Source: Synechococcus sp. UW105
GTDB lineage: Bacteria; Cyanobacteriota; Cyanobacteriia; PCC-6307; Cyanobiaceae
DNA: 64,000 bases
Direction of reading: 5' to 3'
NCBI RefSeq assembly: GCF_900473935.1
Contig: NZ_UCNN01000027.1
Coordinates: 62,001-126,000, forward strand
The position numbers were made by a program, and so were the translations under genes. Below, piece by piece: positions 51,897 through 64,000 of this stretch (within the stretch, counting starts at the first letter, position 1; each line of letters begins with the position of its first letter). Under the pieces are notes generated by a model. The model was not told the origin of the DNA. It saw only the letters and a program-made list of their open reading frames with translations, and made no database searches.

Positions 51897-52934
51897 TCAG
51901 CTCGGGAGACCGTTGATCCCATCGCGCTGGGCGCTAATGATCTGCTCAACCTCCCCGATCGGCCAGGCGGGAAGGTTGAGTGCCTGACAGAGGGAGAGGG
52001 CCTCAGCCACTGCCGTCTCGGGGAGGACCAGGCAGAAACCGATTCCCATGTTGAACGTGTGCCAGAGGTCGCGTTCCGGAATCTCACCGTTCTGCTGCAG
52101 CCAGTGGAAGAGCTCGGGACGTGACCAACTGTCTGGGTTGATGCTGGCACTAAGGCCTTCAGGCAGGCACCGCGGCAGATTCTCGGGAAGCCCTCCACCG
52201 GTGATATGGGCCATCCCATGCAGGGGAAGTTTCGCTGTCTGCAGGCTCTGCACCAGGTCGCCGTAAAGCGTGGTTGGAGCCAGTAACGCCTCGATCAAGG
52301 GCTGCTGTCCGGGGCCGAAGCGGGTGCCGCCATCGGCATTGGCCATGGCAAGAACCTTGCGCACAAGGCTGAATCCATTGCTGTGGACTCCGTTGCTAGC
52401 CACACCCACGATCGAGTCACCGGCTTCGATCGCACGTCCGTCAATCAGTTCGTCTTCTTCCACGACCGCCACACAGAACCCGGCAAGGTCGTAGCGGCCT
52501 GCTGGATAGAACCCTGGCATTTCCGCCGTTTCTCCCCCCAGGAGAGAGCAGCCACTGCGTCTGCAGCCATCGGCGATTCCTTCCACGACCTCGGCCATGG
52601 CCTCGGGGCTGAGCGCGCCCGTTGCCATGTAGTCAAGGAAGAACAAAGGGGACGCCCCTGAGGTGATCACATCGTTCACACACATCGCCACCAGGTCGAT
52701 GCCAACGTTGTGATGACGGCCATAATCCTGCGCCAGCTCAAGCTTGGTGCCCACTCCATCCGTCCCGGACACAAGGAGCGGCTTGCGTAACCCTGCCGGG
52801 AGGCGCATCAGTCCCCCAAATCCCCCCAGACCTCCCAGCACTTCTGGCCGGAAGGTGGATTCCACGCTCGAGCGGATTCTGCTAACGAAGGCTCGTCCCG
52901 CCTCGACGTCCACGCCCGCGGTCTTGTAATCCAT
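51897..52934 (-). CDS. purM: Phosphoribosylformylglycinamidine cyclo-ligase
   Basis: PurM (345 aa), AIR synthetase, is the fifth step of purine synthesis. The start at 52934 gives [20 protein letters not shown], the family N-terminus; the 100 open codons upstream are rejected. Signatures are [60 protein letters not shown] and [16 protein letters not shown]. Length is normal. It is divergent from rlpA. Confidence 0.96.
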   Translation of the reverse strand: MDYKTAGVDVEAGRAFVSRIRSSVESTFRPEVLGGLGGFGGLMRLPAGLRKPLLVSGTDGVGTKLELAQDYGRHHNVGIDLVAMCVNDVITSGASPLFFLDYMATGALSPEAMAEVVEGIADGCRRSGCSLLGGETAEMPGFYPAGRYDLAGFCVAVVEEDELIDGRAIEAGDSIVGVASNGVHSNGFSLVRKVLAMANADGGTRFGPGQQPLIEALLAPTTLYGDLVQSLQTAKLPLHGMAHITGGGLPENLPRCLPEGLSASINPDSWSRPELFHWLQQNGEIPERDLWHTFNMGIGFCLVLPETAVAEALSLCQALNLPAWPIGEVEQIISAQRDGINGLPS

Positions 52935-53306
52935 CCTCGTGCGGGGGCGGCCCCCGAATCGCGCTTTCTTCGATCCTCTCTCCCCGTGGTCCCAGGCCCG
53001 GTTGCTTGGCCGTCCACACGGCTGATTAGGTGGCGTTGTCTCGCCGATAAGGCTGGCTAATCGGGCTTTGATGGGCCTTGCTCTTCTGTCGCATTGCAGT
53101 GCAACTGGTTGAGCGCTTTGGCCTGGTTGCGTCCCATCGGTTGGAAGCTCTTTGTGCTGCTGCGCGCATCCTGAAGGCCTCCTTACCGTTCGATCGATAT
53201 TTGTTTGATCAGGTTGCTTGGATTTGATTCCCATTGGGAATCTGCAGGCTCAACGCAGCTCCCGTCAGGCGATGAAGCGTTCCAGCCATCCAGGCATCCG
53301 CCACGC
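52935..53306. promoter_or_regulatory. Divergent intergenic region between purM and rlpA
   Basis: 372 bases carrying the promoters of purM (minus) and rlpA (plus). A 42-codon plus-strand frame from a GTG at 53099 to 53227 is open but has no recognisable product and no clear ribosome-binding site, so I do not call it a gene. The sequence near 53190-53225 is AT-richer (GATCGATATTTGTTTGATCA) and may hold the rlpA promoter. No PurR-type operator is seen. Confidence 0.4.
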
Positions 53307-53888
53307 ATGCGCTCACCTTTCGCTCTTCTGCTGTTCACCGGACTGGTTTCGAGCGGAGTCGCTCTCCTGCCAGTTCTGTCTCGTGAGCTTGCCCCAGGCT
53401 TGGTGCGTGAATCGCTTGAAGCAGTGCTGAGTCAACCCATTCAGCCTGTCCGTTCATCCTTTGTTGACAGCGAAGACAGCGGAAGCAGCATCAACCAAAC
53501 GGTCGTTCCTGCTTCTGCAGACGAGACGCTGTCGAAAGGAAGTGTTCCTCCAACTTCAGTGATTGCCCCTCCTCCCGTTCCTCAGCCTGCTGTGGTCTCG
53601 GTGAGTACAGGTGAGGCCAGCTGGTATGGCCCTGGCTTCTACGGAAATCGCACGGCCAATGGTGAGGTCTATCGGCCCGGCACGATGACCGCTGCCCATC
53701 GCACGCTTCCCTTCGGCACCAAGGTGCGGGTGACCAATCTCTGGAACGGGCGTATCGCCGTGATCAGAATCAACGATCGTGGACCATTTGTGGGCCATCG
53801 TGTGATCGATCTTGGCCACGGTGCCGCCAGTCGTCTTGGTCTGACGGCCTCTGGTATCGCACAGGTGAAGCTCGAGGTACTGCGCTGA
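53307..53888 (+). CDS. rlpA: RlpA-family septal ring lytic transglycosylase
   Basis: A 193-aa exported protein. The signal peptide is MRSPFALLLFTGLVSSGVAL, and a low-complexity Ser/Pro/Val linker runs to about residue 100. The double-psi beta-barrel domain then holds GEASWYGPGFYGNRTANGE, MTAAHRTLPFGTKVRVTN and RINDRGPFVGHRVIDLGHGA, where His and Asp are the family's catalytic residues. No SPOR domain is present. Start 53307 is chosen for the signal peptide; the frame is open 34 codons upstream. Confidence 0.87.
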   Translation: MRSPFALLLFTGLVSSGVALLPVLSRELAPGLVRESLEAVLSQPIQPVRSSFVDSEDSGSSINQTVVPASADETLSKGSVPPTSVIAPPPVPQPAVVSVSTGEASWYGPGFYGNRTANGEVYRPGTMTAAHRTLPFGTKVRVTNLWNGRIAVIRINDRGPFVGHRVIDLGHGAASRLGLTASGIAQVKLEVLR

Positions 53889-53908
53889 CCTTTCAGGTTC
53901 TTCGATCA

Positions 53909-55417
53909 GTGTCTGCATTGCGCCATTGGCGCGCTCAGCAGACCCATCCCGTCCATTTCGTACCCACCATGGGTGGGCTCCACCAAGGTCATGCGCGGCT
54001 CATGACCGCTGCTCGTGGATTCAGCCCTGCAGCTTGCTCTGTTTTGGCAAGCGTCTATGTGAATCCTCTTCAGTTCGGGCCAAGTGAGGATTTCGAGCGT
54101 TATCCCCGAGACCTAGAGGCTGATTGCCGTAGGGCAGCACTGGCCGGTGCGGATGCCCTTTGGTGCCCCAGCGATGTCGAGATGTATCCCGATGGTGCTG
54201 ATCAAGTGTTCCGCATCCAAGTACCCAGAGGATTGCAGCAGCATCTCTGTGGTGCAGGGCGTCCTGGGCATTTTGATGGTGTGGCAACGGTGGTCAGCCG
54301 TTTGTTGGCGCTCGTGCGTCCCGCCGTGCTGGTGCTCGGTGAGAAGGACTGGCAGCAGCTCACCATTCTCCGTCATCTGGTCATGGATCTGGACTGGCCT
54401 GTGCGGATCTGTGCAGTCCCAACGGTTCGCGAGCCAGATGGTGTAGCGAGCAGTTCCCGGAACCTCTATCTCACCGCCCCTGAACGCCAACAAGCGGCGG
54501 CGTTTTCGGCAGCGCTTCGTGCTGTGGATCTGCAGACACCTGTGGCCTCGGCTCGTGTCGCCATTGCAGCTGCTGGATTGGAGCTGGAGTATGTAGAGAG
54601 GGTCGATCCCTTCAGCCTCCAGCCTTGTGGCCCCGAGAAAGCGATCTCGCTGCTGGCCGCGGCGGTTCGCTGCCGGACGACCCGTTTAATTGATCATGTT
54701 TTTCTGATGAGTCGTCAGCCCCTCGTTGCGATCGATGGCCCGGCCGGCGCCGGCAAGAGCACCGTGACTCGAGCCTTTGCTGAACAGCTTGGACTCATCT
54801 ACCTGGATACCGGAGCGATGTACCGCTCGGTGACCTGGTTGGTGCAACAGAACGCTGTGGACCCCAAGGATGGGGCGTCCATTGCGCCGCTGCTGAACGA
54901 CCTCGACCTGCAGCTGCGGTCACTGCCCGCTGGCGGTCAGCAGGTGTTGGTCAATGGGCAGGACGTGAGTGAAGCGATCCGCTCGCCTGAAGTGACTGCG
55001 TCGGTTTCGGCTGTGGCGGCGCACCGCTGCGTCAGGCAAGCACTGACTGCTCAACAGAAAGCGATGGGTGCCAAGGGTGGCTTGGTGGCAGAAGGTCGCG
55101 ACATCGGCACCGCTGTTTTCCCGGATGCTGATCTGAAGGTGTTCCTCACGGCCACCGTGGGCGAACGTGCCCGGCGTCGCGCCCTTGACCTGGAGCAGCG
55201 GGGGTTCCCGGTGCCTGAGCGCTCTGAGCTCGAGGCACAGATTGCCGAACGGGATCATCTCGACAGCACGCGCGAGGAAGCTCCCTTGGTGCAGGCGGAC
55301 GATGCTGTGGAGCTCGTGACCGATGGCATGAGCATTGAGGCTGTGATCGACGCCCTGGTGGCGCAGTTCCGGTCTCGGGTGGCGGAGGAAGCCTGGCCTA
55401 CTCCAGCGGTGGACTGA
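53909..55417 (+). CDS. panC/cmk: Bifunctional pantoate-beta-alanine ligase / cytidylate kinase
   Basis: A 502-aa fusion typical of cyanobacteria. Residues 1-265 are PanC (pantothenate synthesis): VPTMGGLHQGHARLMTAA, SVYVNPLQFGPSEDFERYPR and LGEKDWQQLTILRHL. Residues from about 270 are cytidylate kinase: VAIDGPAGAGKSTVTRAFA, YLDTGAMYRSVTWLV and GLVAEGRDIGTAVFPDADLK. It starts with a GTG 20 bases after rlpA. Its 3' end overlaps the convergent phosphatase gene by 20 bases. Confidence 0.94.
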   Translation: MSALRHWRAQQTHPVHFVPTMGGLHQGHARLMTAARGFSPAACSVLASVYVNPLQFGPSEDFERYPRDLEADCRRAALAGADALWCPSDVEMYPDGADQVFRIQVPRGLQQHLCGAGRPGHFDGVATVVSRLLALVRPAVLVLGEKDWQQLTILRHLVMDLDWPVRICAVPTVREPDGVASSSRNLYLTAPERQQAAAFSAALRAVDLQTPVASARVAIAAAGLELEYVERVDPFSLQPCGPEKAISLLAAAVRCRTTRLIDHVFLMSRQPLVAIDGPAGAGKSTVTRAFAEQLGLIYLDTGAMYRSVTWLVQQNAVDPKDGASIAPLLNDLDLQLRSLPAGGQQVLVNGQDVSEAIRSPEVTASVSAVAAHRCVRQALTAQQKAMGAKGGLVAEGRDIGTAVFPDADLKVFLTATVGERARRRALDLEQRGFPVPERSELEAQIAERDHLDSTREEAPLVQADDAVELVTDGMSIEAVIDALVAQFRSRVAEEAWPTPAVD

Positions 55418-55874
55418 GTTCGTCCAACAGGTTGGAACAGGCGTCTTCGAGCAGGTCGAGCACGTGTTCAAACCCCTGCTCGCCTCCGTAATAGGGATCA
55501 GGGACCTCCGTTTCAGAGAACCGGCGGCTGTAGCTGAGCATCGGTTTGATGCTGGCCGTTGCCCTGGGCCCAGCTTCGCGAGACAGTCCTTGAACGGCGG
55601 TGAGATTGTCGTCGTCCATGGTCAGCACCAGATCGAAACTCGAGAAATCGTCGAGGCTGATCTGTCGTGCGCGGCTGGGCAGCTGAATGCCGCGGCGGTT
55701 GGCTGCAGCCTGCATGCGTCGGTCCGCTGGATTGCCCACATGCCATCCGCCCGTTCCGGCGGAATCGACAACGAACTGATCGCTGAGACCACGCTCCTCA
55801 AGCAGATGCAGGAAGACACCTTCGGCAGCGGGGGAGCGGCAGATATTGCCGAGGCAGACGAAGAGCAGTTTCAT
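55398..55874 (-). CDS. Low-molecular-weight protein-tyrosine phosphatase
   Basis: A 158-aa phosphatase. The P-loop is FVCLGNICRSPAAEGVF (nucleophile Cys7, Arg13), and the general acid Asp is in TEVPDPYYGGEQGF near residue 125. Length and motifs match the LMW-PTP family. In marine Synechococcus such a gene commonly borders the phycobilisome rod gene region, as here, where rpcG is next on the same strand. The physiological substrate is unknown. Confidence 0.9.
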   Translation of the reverse strand: MKLLFVCLGNICRSPAAEGVFLHLLEERGLSDQFVVDSAGTGGWHVGNPADRRMQAAANRRGIQLPSRARQISLDDFSSFDLVLTMDDDNLTAVQGLSREAGPRATASIKPMLSYSRRFSETEVPDPYYGGEQGFEHVLDLLEDACSNLLDELSPPLE

Positions 55875-55917
55875 CTCTGACTTGGGCGGGGCATGGGCTT
55901 GTTCATGGACTCACAGA

Positions 55918-57294
55918 TTAATTGCAGTGATCTACACCCTCTGCCAGGGCCATCGAAATTCTTGATGCGACGACAGGATCGGGTTCGCTGTCTTTTGCGC
56001 TAATTAGAAGGTTCTTTGCTTTTATGCTGCTCATTTTTTCAAGCGCAAGGCATGCGCTGTAGCGGAGGCCCCAGTCATCAGGCTGATTCAGGGTCCAGTT
56101 GAGTTTTTCAATGATTAATGAGAGGGATTCCTCAGCCTCTCTTTGTATAGATCCAATTTCCCCAAGCGCGTTGGCTGCGACGCGGCGTATGTTGCCCTGG
56201 CAGTGGTTTCCTATCTCTACTCCAATGGCATCAACGAAAGCTGGTAAGTAAGAAGGATTCTTGAGTTCTGACATCGCCTTAATGATTCCCATTTTTATAT
56301 CTTGATCTGATTCGGAGAAATATAGCTCTGAGAGCCCTTTGTGGTTATTTTCGAAAATTCTGACCAGTAATTTTATCCCCTCTATGCGACTTGAAAGGGA
56401 TGGCTCCCGAAGCATTGAAAAAGCTTCCGGAGTTGAATTCTGAGTCGTTTTTGGCCAGTCTTCTTGGCGACCTTGAGGCCTGGTTTCTTGGCTGCTCGTT
56501 GGCAGGTTTCCGGAAAAGTTTTCTTTAATAAGGGCATCTAACCTTGCAAATAAGTTGCTGCGAAGAGCGCTTTCCTTAGGCGATTCTTCGCTTGTGTGAT
56601 CTGATTGTTGATTGCTAAGTTCGCAGAGAATGGCCTTAATGGCGAACATTTTAATGTTGTTGGGGATGTTCGCCTCAAGGATTGCGTCTGCACTGCTGAT
56701 TGTTGCGATTCGTGCAAGGTCGAATGCTGCTGCTTGTCTTATGAATCGATTGTTGTGGTCAAGCAGTGTGATCACGTTCTCTAAGTATGATGCTTCTCCT
56801 GTGCAGATGAAAAAGAATGATGCGGCTGAGCTGGCAATTCTTTCTGAGTCTGAATCGAGGAAGGGCTCGATTTTATCGCGAACATGGCAGGCTTTGAAGG
56901 TTGTCAATGTTTCGATGAGAGCCTCGATGGGCTTGTTGATGTCTTGTCTGTCTAGGTAGGTGATCAGAGGACCGATGCAGTCATTGTTATTGATTGCGAT
57001 TAGTGCTCTAAGTGTTGCCTCGTGTAGCTGTACGTCCTTCGTCTCCAGAGTCTGTAGCAACGCTGGAATGCAGCTAGAGTCTCCGATCATTCCTAGTGAA
57101 CGCGCGGCCTGGCGTCTTAGGGGATATCCTCCCGCTGCTGTTCTATCGCGTTCGTCGTTTAAGCATTGAACCAGTTTTGGAACGGCGGATTTGATTCTGT
57201 GTTTACCCAGCCACCAAGCGCTGTGATACCTAATGCCTGAGTCTTCATGATTAAGGGCATCGATGGCCGTTTTTGCCGAATTGATCAGAGTCAA
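55918..57294 (-). CDS. rpcG: Phycoerythrobilin:Cys84 alpha-phycocyanin lyase-isomerase RpcG
   Basis: A 458-aa E/F-type bilin lyase made of HEAT-like repeats. Residues 1-230 correspond to an RpcE/PecE-like half (GIRYHSAWWLGKHRIKSAVP), 230-285 are a polar linker, and 285-455 are an RpcF/PecF-like half. The PecF-type isomerase motif NHCQGN is at 363-368, so the fusion should attach phycoerythrobilin to Cys84 of alpha-phycocyanin and isomerise it to phycourobilin. It is the downstream partner of the rpcBA operon, about 100 bases after rpcT. Separate rpcE/rpcF genes are absent here. Confidence 0.85.
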   Translation of the reverse strand: MTLINSAKTAIDALNHEDSGIRYHSAWWLGKHRIKSAVPKLVQCLNDERDRTAAGGYPLRRQAARSLGMIGDSSCIPALLQTLETKDVQLHEATLRALIAINNNDCIGPLITYLDRQDINKPIEALIETLTTFKACHVRDKIEPFLDSDSERIASSAASFFFICTGEASYLENVITLLDHNNRFIRQAAAFDLARIATISSADAILEANIPNNIKMFAIKAILCELSNQQSDHTSEESPKESALRSNLFARLDALIKENFSGNLPTSSQETRPQGRQEDWPKTTQNSTPEAFSMLREPSLSSRIEGIKLLVRIFENNHKGLSELYFSESDQDIKMGIIKAMSELKNPSYLPAFVDAIGVEIGNHCQGNIRRVAANALGEIGSIQREAEESLSLIIEKLNWTLNQPDDWGLRYSACLALEKMSSIKAKNLLISAKDSEPDPVVASRISMALAEGVDHCN

Positions 57295-57392
57295 GTCGCT
57301 TCCCTTCTCTCGGTGACAATGGGTGCTGCAGTCTAGGAAATTGACTTGGTTGTTATTTTGCTTGCTTGGTGTAATTCTTGATTGATATCCCT

Positions 57393-57980
57393 TCAGCTGG
57401 CATCTGCCCAGTCTGCATCCCAGGATTCTGATCGCTTAAAGCAAAATTCTCCTGCAATAGAGCCCCAGCATCGTTGATTAGTTGTAGGGTCATATCCTCG
57501 ATCCAGGGTTGAGAGTGTATTCCCCTTAAGGTGGAAATGGCTTTTGAGCACTGTGTCCTTGTCGTCTCGGCGCACGATGCAGAGACATCCGGGTTCAATT
57601 TCTCCGTGGTAGCCATCTTCCCTCTCAATAACTTGATAGTGGCATTGCTCTAAAACTGTCAGGTCGTCAGTGCTGATTTCTTGGCGTCTGCGACGATCAA
57701 GTGTCGCGTTGGTGAACCTTGCAGGCTCACGAAAGCTATGGTTCCAGAGTTTGATCGCTCCTGTTTCAAGCTCTTCAGCCCGGATCATTCGCAATCTATA
57801 TGGATTCTTGGGGTCAACTGCATACGTCTGCTCTAGAAGAAGTGACCCTGGTTGAAGATGTTCTATTGGCCTATAACGAAGAAGAATATGTGCAAAAAAT
57901 GGTGGATTCTCAAAGGCTTGCTGTTGGTTGCTGTACTCTCCGCAAAGCAGGCTGAGAAATCGTTGAAGAGAAGGTGTCAT
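57393..57980 (-). CDS. rpcT: CpcT/CpeT-type chromophore lyase (RpcT)
   Basis: A 195-aa T-type lyase, which attaches bilin to the Cys153-equivalent of beta-phycobiliprotein subunits. Family features are FFAHILLRYRPIEHLQPGSL, LLEQTYAVDPKNPYRLRM, GCLCIVRRDDKDTVLKSHF and TLDRGYDPTTNQRCWGSIAG. It lies downstream of rpcA beyond a strong hairpin, and upstream of rpcG. In this context beta-phycocyanin Cys153 is the likely target. Confidence 0.85.
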   Translation of the reverse strand: MTPSLQRFLSLLCGEYSNQQQAFENPPFFAHILLRYRPIEHLQPGSLLLEQTYAVDPKNPYRLRMIRAEELETGAIKLWNHSFREPARFTNATLDRRRRQEISTDDLTVLEQCHYQVIEREDGYHGEIEPGCLCIVRRDDKDTVLKSHFHLKGNTLSTLDRGYDPTTNQRCWGSIAGEFCFKRSESWDADWADAS

Positions 57981-58001
57981 CCAAAGCCATGCAGAATGAA
58001 A

Positions 58002-58027
58002 AAAGCCTCCCTAAGTAGGGAGGCTTT
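58002..58027 (-). terminator. Hairpin terminator/attenuator between rpcA and rpcT
   Basis: A perfect 12-bp inverted repeat, AAAGCCTCCCTA/TAGGGAGGCTTT, with a two-base spacer. On the minus strand it is followed by a T-run (TTTTTTCATT). It lies 28 bases past the rpcA stop, so it should end most rpcBA transcripts and let a minority read into the lyase genes. Confidence 0.85.
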
Positions 58028-58054
58028 GTAAGCTACTTGCTTAGATCTGCTTAA

Positions 58055-58543
58055 TCAGATCAGGGCATTGATTGCGTAGTCGATGTAGCTGTTGGCTTCG
58101 GTGGCAGCACTGCCGGAAAGGCCGTGGTTGGCTTTGATGTGCTTCAGAGCTTCAACATACCAAGTAGGAGAAAGCTCAAAGGTGCGGTTGATCTCAGCCA
58201 GTCCGGCGATCAGATAATCATCCATGGGGCCAGTACCACCAGCGACCAGGCAGTAGGTGATCATGCGCAGGTAGTAGCCGACGTCACGGGAGCACTTGGC
58301 TTTACCTTCAGAGGTCGAGGCGTAGTTGGCGCCTTCCATCTGGGTGGTGAAGGGAAACTTGGTGTAGACAGCCTGAGCTGCACTGTTCACCAGAGCATCA
58401 GCCTGGGTGGTGAGGGCTTTGGCTGCCTCAAGGCTTGCCGTGGCGCGGTTGAAACGACCGGATGCCGCCTGAACTTCAGTGTTGCTGAGGAACCGACCTT
58501 GGGAGTCTGCTGCTGCAACAGCTTCGGTGAGGGGAGTTTTCAT
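58055..58543 (-). CDS. rpcA: Phycocyanin alpha subunit
   Basis: A 162-aa alpha-phycocyanin. The single chromophore Cys84 is in [20 protein letters not shown]. The start [20 protein letters not shown] and the end [11 protein letters not shown] are typical. In phycoerythrin-rich marine Synechococcus this is R-phycocyanin, with Cys84 carrying phycourobilin or phycoerythrobilin depending on the lyase; the neighbouring rpcG predicts phycourobilin. It lies 42 bases after rpcB in the usual BA order. Confidence 0.95.
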   Translation of the reverse strand: MKTPLTEAVAAADSQGRFLSNTEVQAASGRFNRATASLEAAKALTTQADALVNSAAQAVYTKFPFTTQMEGANYASTSEGKAKCSRDVGYYLRMITYCLVAGGTGPMDDYLIAGLAEINRTFELSPTWYVEALKHIKANHGLSGSAATEANSYIDYAINALI

Positions 58544-58585
58544 TGCTATAGAGAGGAATTAATAACGTTGAGTGCGACGCCTTGA

Positions 58586-59104
58586 TCAGGCGACGGAGGC
58601 TGCAGCGCGATCGAAGTAGGTGCCGATTTCACTACTCAGGGAGGCGCAGTCACCTGAGGAGATCCCAGACTTGTCGTTAACGGTGGACAATGCTGCGTCC
58701 TTCATCAGGTTCACGCCGGCTGCCACGGAAGCACCGGGAGTTCCCAGGGCGAGATAGGTCTCACGCAGACCGTTCAGGCAGCGGTCTTCCATCACGGAAG
58801 CATCGCCGGTGAAGATCGAGTAGGTGACATAGCGCAGGATGATCTCCATGTCGCGCAGGCAAGCGGCCATGCGGCGGGAGGTGTAAGCGTTGCCACCGGG
58901 GGCGATCAGTGCAGGCTGCTGGGCGAACAGGCCGCGGGCAGCGTTTGCAACGATGCTGGAGGCGTTGCTGGAGATACGGTTGACGGCATCCAGACGCTTG
59001 TTGCTGTCGGAAACCATGGCTGCCAGCGCATCGATTTCGCTGGCGGTGATGAACTGGCCCCTGGCGTCGGCCTGGGCGACCACCTTGGTGAAGGCGTCGA
59101 ACAT
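58586..59104 (-). CDS. rpcB: Phycocyanin beta subunit
   Basis: A 172-aa beta-phycocyanin. Bilin sites are Cys82-equivalent in [17 protein letters not shown] and Cys153-equivalent in [20 protein letters not shown]. The conserved Asn methylation region is NAYTSRRM. The N-terminus [20 protein letters not shown] is standard. It heads the rpcBA operon; its promoter lies in the 179-base gap before pebB. Confidence 0.95.
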   Translation of the reverse strand: MFDAFTKVVAQADARGQFITASEIDALAAMVSDSNKRLDAVNRISSNASSIVANAARGLFAQQPALIAPGGNAYTSRRMAACLRDMEIILRYVTYSIFTGDASVMEDRCLNGLRETYLALGTPGASVAAGVNLMKDAALSTVNDKSGISSGDCASLSSEIGTYFDRAAASVA

Positions 59105-59283
59105 TTGGAACTCCTCTTGGCAGCGTCTAAGTGTGTGTCACAGACACAGGAGGGACATCGACAAAAGTCCCGTCTGAGTCGTTCAAGATTCTCGCGAAGT
59201 GGAGCGGAGGCTCCCGAAAGCTGTTCATAATGCTTAATCGCCTTTTGCTCACAGGGATCTCGCACATGCAGGAAAGAGACCCC

Positions 59284-61376
<2,093 letters not shown>

Positions 61377-61380
<4 letters not shown>

Positions 61381-61610
61381 GGGTTGTTCGCTTGGAAGTC
61401 CCGTTGTTGCTTGAGCTGGCTAAGGATCTCGTCTATCCGGGATAGTTCAGGGTGGTCTTTTATGGTCGCTTCAATTTTCTTCTGAGAGAGTCGGAGCTTT
61501 TTGCCAAGTCCGACGACATCGTTGTAGAGCCGCTCACGGTAAGCGGAGAGTTCCTCAATGGATTCTTGTAGCTCTTCAACTGTTGGGGCCTGATCAATTT
61601 GGTCCGTCAT
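61377..61610 (-). CDS. Small conserved protein of the phycoerythrin gene region
   Basis: A 77-aa charged, helical protein: MTDQIDQAPTVEELQESIEE, YRERLYNDVVGLGKKLRLSQ and IDEILSQLKQQRDFQ. It looks like a coiled coil. Small unknown proteins at this position are conserved in the rod gene region of marine Synechococcus. The start at 61610 is preferred; 19 open codons upstream are less likely. It is the first gene of the cpeS-pebA-pebB unit. Confidence 0.65.
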
Positions 61611-62528
<918 letters not shown>

Positions 62529-62569
62529 TCAGCGTTATCAATTTAATTTTCAGCAATTCTCCCCTTTAA

Positions 62570-63076
<507 letters not shown>

Positions 63077-63099
63077 GTTATCTCTCAGCGATCTAATAC

Positions 63100-63125
63100 A
63101 AGGGGGCAAATGCCCCCTTTTTTTG
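63100..63125 (+). terminator. Intrinsic terminator of cpeBA
   Basis: AAGGGGGCA-AA-TGCCCCCTT followed by TTTTT: a 9-bp GC-rich stem and T-run, 24 bases past the cpeA stop and just before the end of the convergent cpeZ-like gene. Confidence 0.92.
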
Positions 63126-63138
63126 ATGCTAAAAACTG

Positions 63139-64000
63139 CTAGTTTTCGCTGGCTCTTAGCAGCTGATTAATAGCAAGTTTTAAAACACTTAAAACGTTCT
63201 CATCGTTTTCCTCGGTCGCCCTGCTTTGAAGAGCATCGATTGAAGAAATCTCGCGTAGCTTCATTAGCGAAAGTGCACTATTCTTTCGTACCCAGGAATC
63301 GGAATCGGAAAGCTTGGGGATGAGCAGCGGGGTCGCGATTTTTGCATCGTCAAATTTACCCAAGAGTGTGACTGCTTCTGCACGGATCTCTGCAAAAGGA
63401 TCAGATAGTGCATTGAGCAAAAGTTCTTTATCCTCCTCTGTCTCGAGAGCTTGGATTTGGCTTCCTAATGCAGAAATGGATGCTTTCCTTACATTGGCAT
63501 TTTCTGATGTGGCGGCTTGACGCAGTACTTGTGGAGCCCTGTCTCCGATCAGAGTTAGAGCCCAATTTGCTAGCCCAATTTGCATTTCCGTACTGTCGGG
63601 AGCCGCAATAATGCTCAGGATTGCGTCGATAGATTCTTCTCCCATCGATGCCATGGCACCCATGGTTGATCCTTGAACAACTGAGTCAGTATCGGAAAGA
63701 AAGGTTGAGAGTAGATCGGGAAGACTTGCCGGGTCCCTAATCAGCGTCAGTGTTTTGGCAGCTGCTCGTCTGACTGTGACTTGAGAGCTATGCCGCATGG
63801 CTTGGCATAAAGCAGGTACGGCAGCTTGACCAACGGATCCAAGGCTATCCGAAAAACTGCGGCGTAATAGGCCTCGGGGATCGCCAAGCCCAGCTATCAT
63901 TATTGCGATCGAATCTGGATCAGACTCGATTGGTAATCCTGCTCTAAGTTTCTCTTTGAGATGCGTCGCCAGATCAAGAGCTTCTTCTTCGCTGAGTTGG
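63139..64000 (-). CDS. cpeZ: HEAT-repeat bilin lyase-like protein (CpeZ-like), 5' end off the window
   Basis: At least 286 codons of a PBS-lyase HEAT-like repeat protein; the frame remains open to the right edge ([20 protein letters not shown] precedes the first internal Met). Repeats are [54 protein letters not shown] and [15 protein letters not shown]. The position convergent with cpeBA matches cpeZ, which with CpeY assists phycoerythrin chromophorylation. NblB-type or CpeY identity cannot be fully excluded on this fragment. Confidence 0.7.
   Translation of the reverse strand, partial: QLSEEEALDLATHLKEKLRAGLPIESDPDSIAIMIAGLGDPRGLLRRSFSDSLGSVGQAAVPALCQAMRHSSQVTVRRAAAKTLTLIRDPASLPDLLSTFLSDTDSVVQGSTMGAMASMGEESIDAILSIIAAPDSTEMQIGLANWALTLIGDRAPQVLRQAATSENANVRKASISALGSQIQALETEEDKELLLNALSDPFAEIRAEAVTLLGKFDDAKIATPLLIPKLSDSDSWVRKNSALSLMKLREISSIDALQSRATEENDENVLSVLKLAINQLLRASEN

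Noticed and set aside
53099-53227. 42-codon plus-strand frame between purM and rlpA
   Set aside because: No ribosome-binding site, no recognisable product, and it lies in a divergent promoter region.

Overview
The window looks like a chromosome segment of a phycoerythrin-containing marine Synechococcus (picocyanobacterial subcluster 5.1). The evidence is phycoerythrin I genes (cpeB, cpeA) beside phycocyanin genes (rpcB, rpcA), an rpcG-type lyase-isomerase, pebA/pebB, psaD, ndhN, ldpA, a cyanobacterial-type gshA and several small protein families confined to cyanobacteria (DUF1815, DUF2839, DUF1651, CAAD). Most of the window is dense, moderately GC-rich housekeeping sequence with short gaps and many 1-8 base gene overlaps.

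Layout. 1-4580 (minus): 5' part of the large ribosomal protein operon, rplC-rplD-rplW-rplB-rpsS-rplV-rpsC-rplP-rpmC, running off the left edge. 4962-8195 (plus): ndhN, the circadian redox protein gene ldpA and a Ycf45-like AAA/R3H gene. Then tRNA-Gln, a HAD hydrolase, and recA behind a cyanobacterial-type LexA box. 10.5-24.3 kb is mixed metabolism: tyrA, a crtD-like carotenoid desaturase, fructosamine kinase, a JAMM protease beside moeB, a double-domain CobO-like protein, larE, glutamate decarboxylase, speD, recF and tRNA-Arg. 24.3-34.4 kb (minus) is a tight run of mrp, rodA, a sensor kinase, psaD, trpE, gshA, ppc and a GNAT gene. hemF, a periplasmic amidase-like gene, a complex C assembly factor, a small regulator, an RNase D-like exonuclease and an LpxB-like glycosyltransferase follow.

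39.8-48.2 kb is an integrated genomic island in tRNA-Cys(GCA). A 27-base perfect copy of the tRNA 3' end bounds it at 39802-39828 and 48140-48166, and a tyrosine recombinase reads inward from the right end. The layout matches the tycheposon class known from picocyanobacteria. The AT-rich cargo includes a sulfotransferase/arylsulfotransferase operon with two small membrane proteins, another membrane protein, a set of very small proteins, and a frameshifted serine recombinase behind a cluster of res-like half-sites. Both ends carry three short repeats in a two-direct-plus-one-inverted pattern, a good candidate for recombinase arm sites. The right attachment site overlaps a 26-base-pair hairpin.

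48.3-55.9 kb: two secreted cysteine-containing proteins (one LprI-like), small conserved proteins, an aldo/keto reductase, purM, rlpA, a panC-cmk fusion and a low-molecular-weight phosphatase. 55.9-64 kb is the left part of the phycobilisome rod gene region: rpcG, rpcT, rpcA, rpcB, pebB, pebA, a cpeS-like lyase, a small unknown, cpeB, cpeA and a cpeZ-like gene running off the right edge. Together these genes make phycoerythrobilin, build the phycocyanin and phycoerythrin I subunits and attach the bilins; the PecF-type isomerase motif in RpcG predicts phycourobilin on alpha-phycocyanin.
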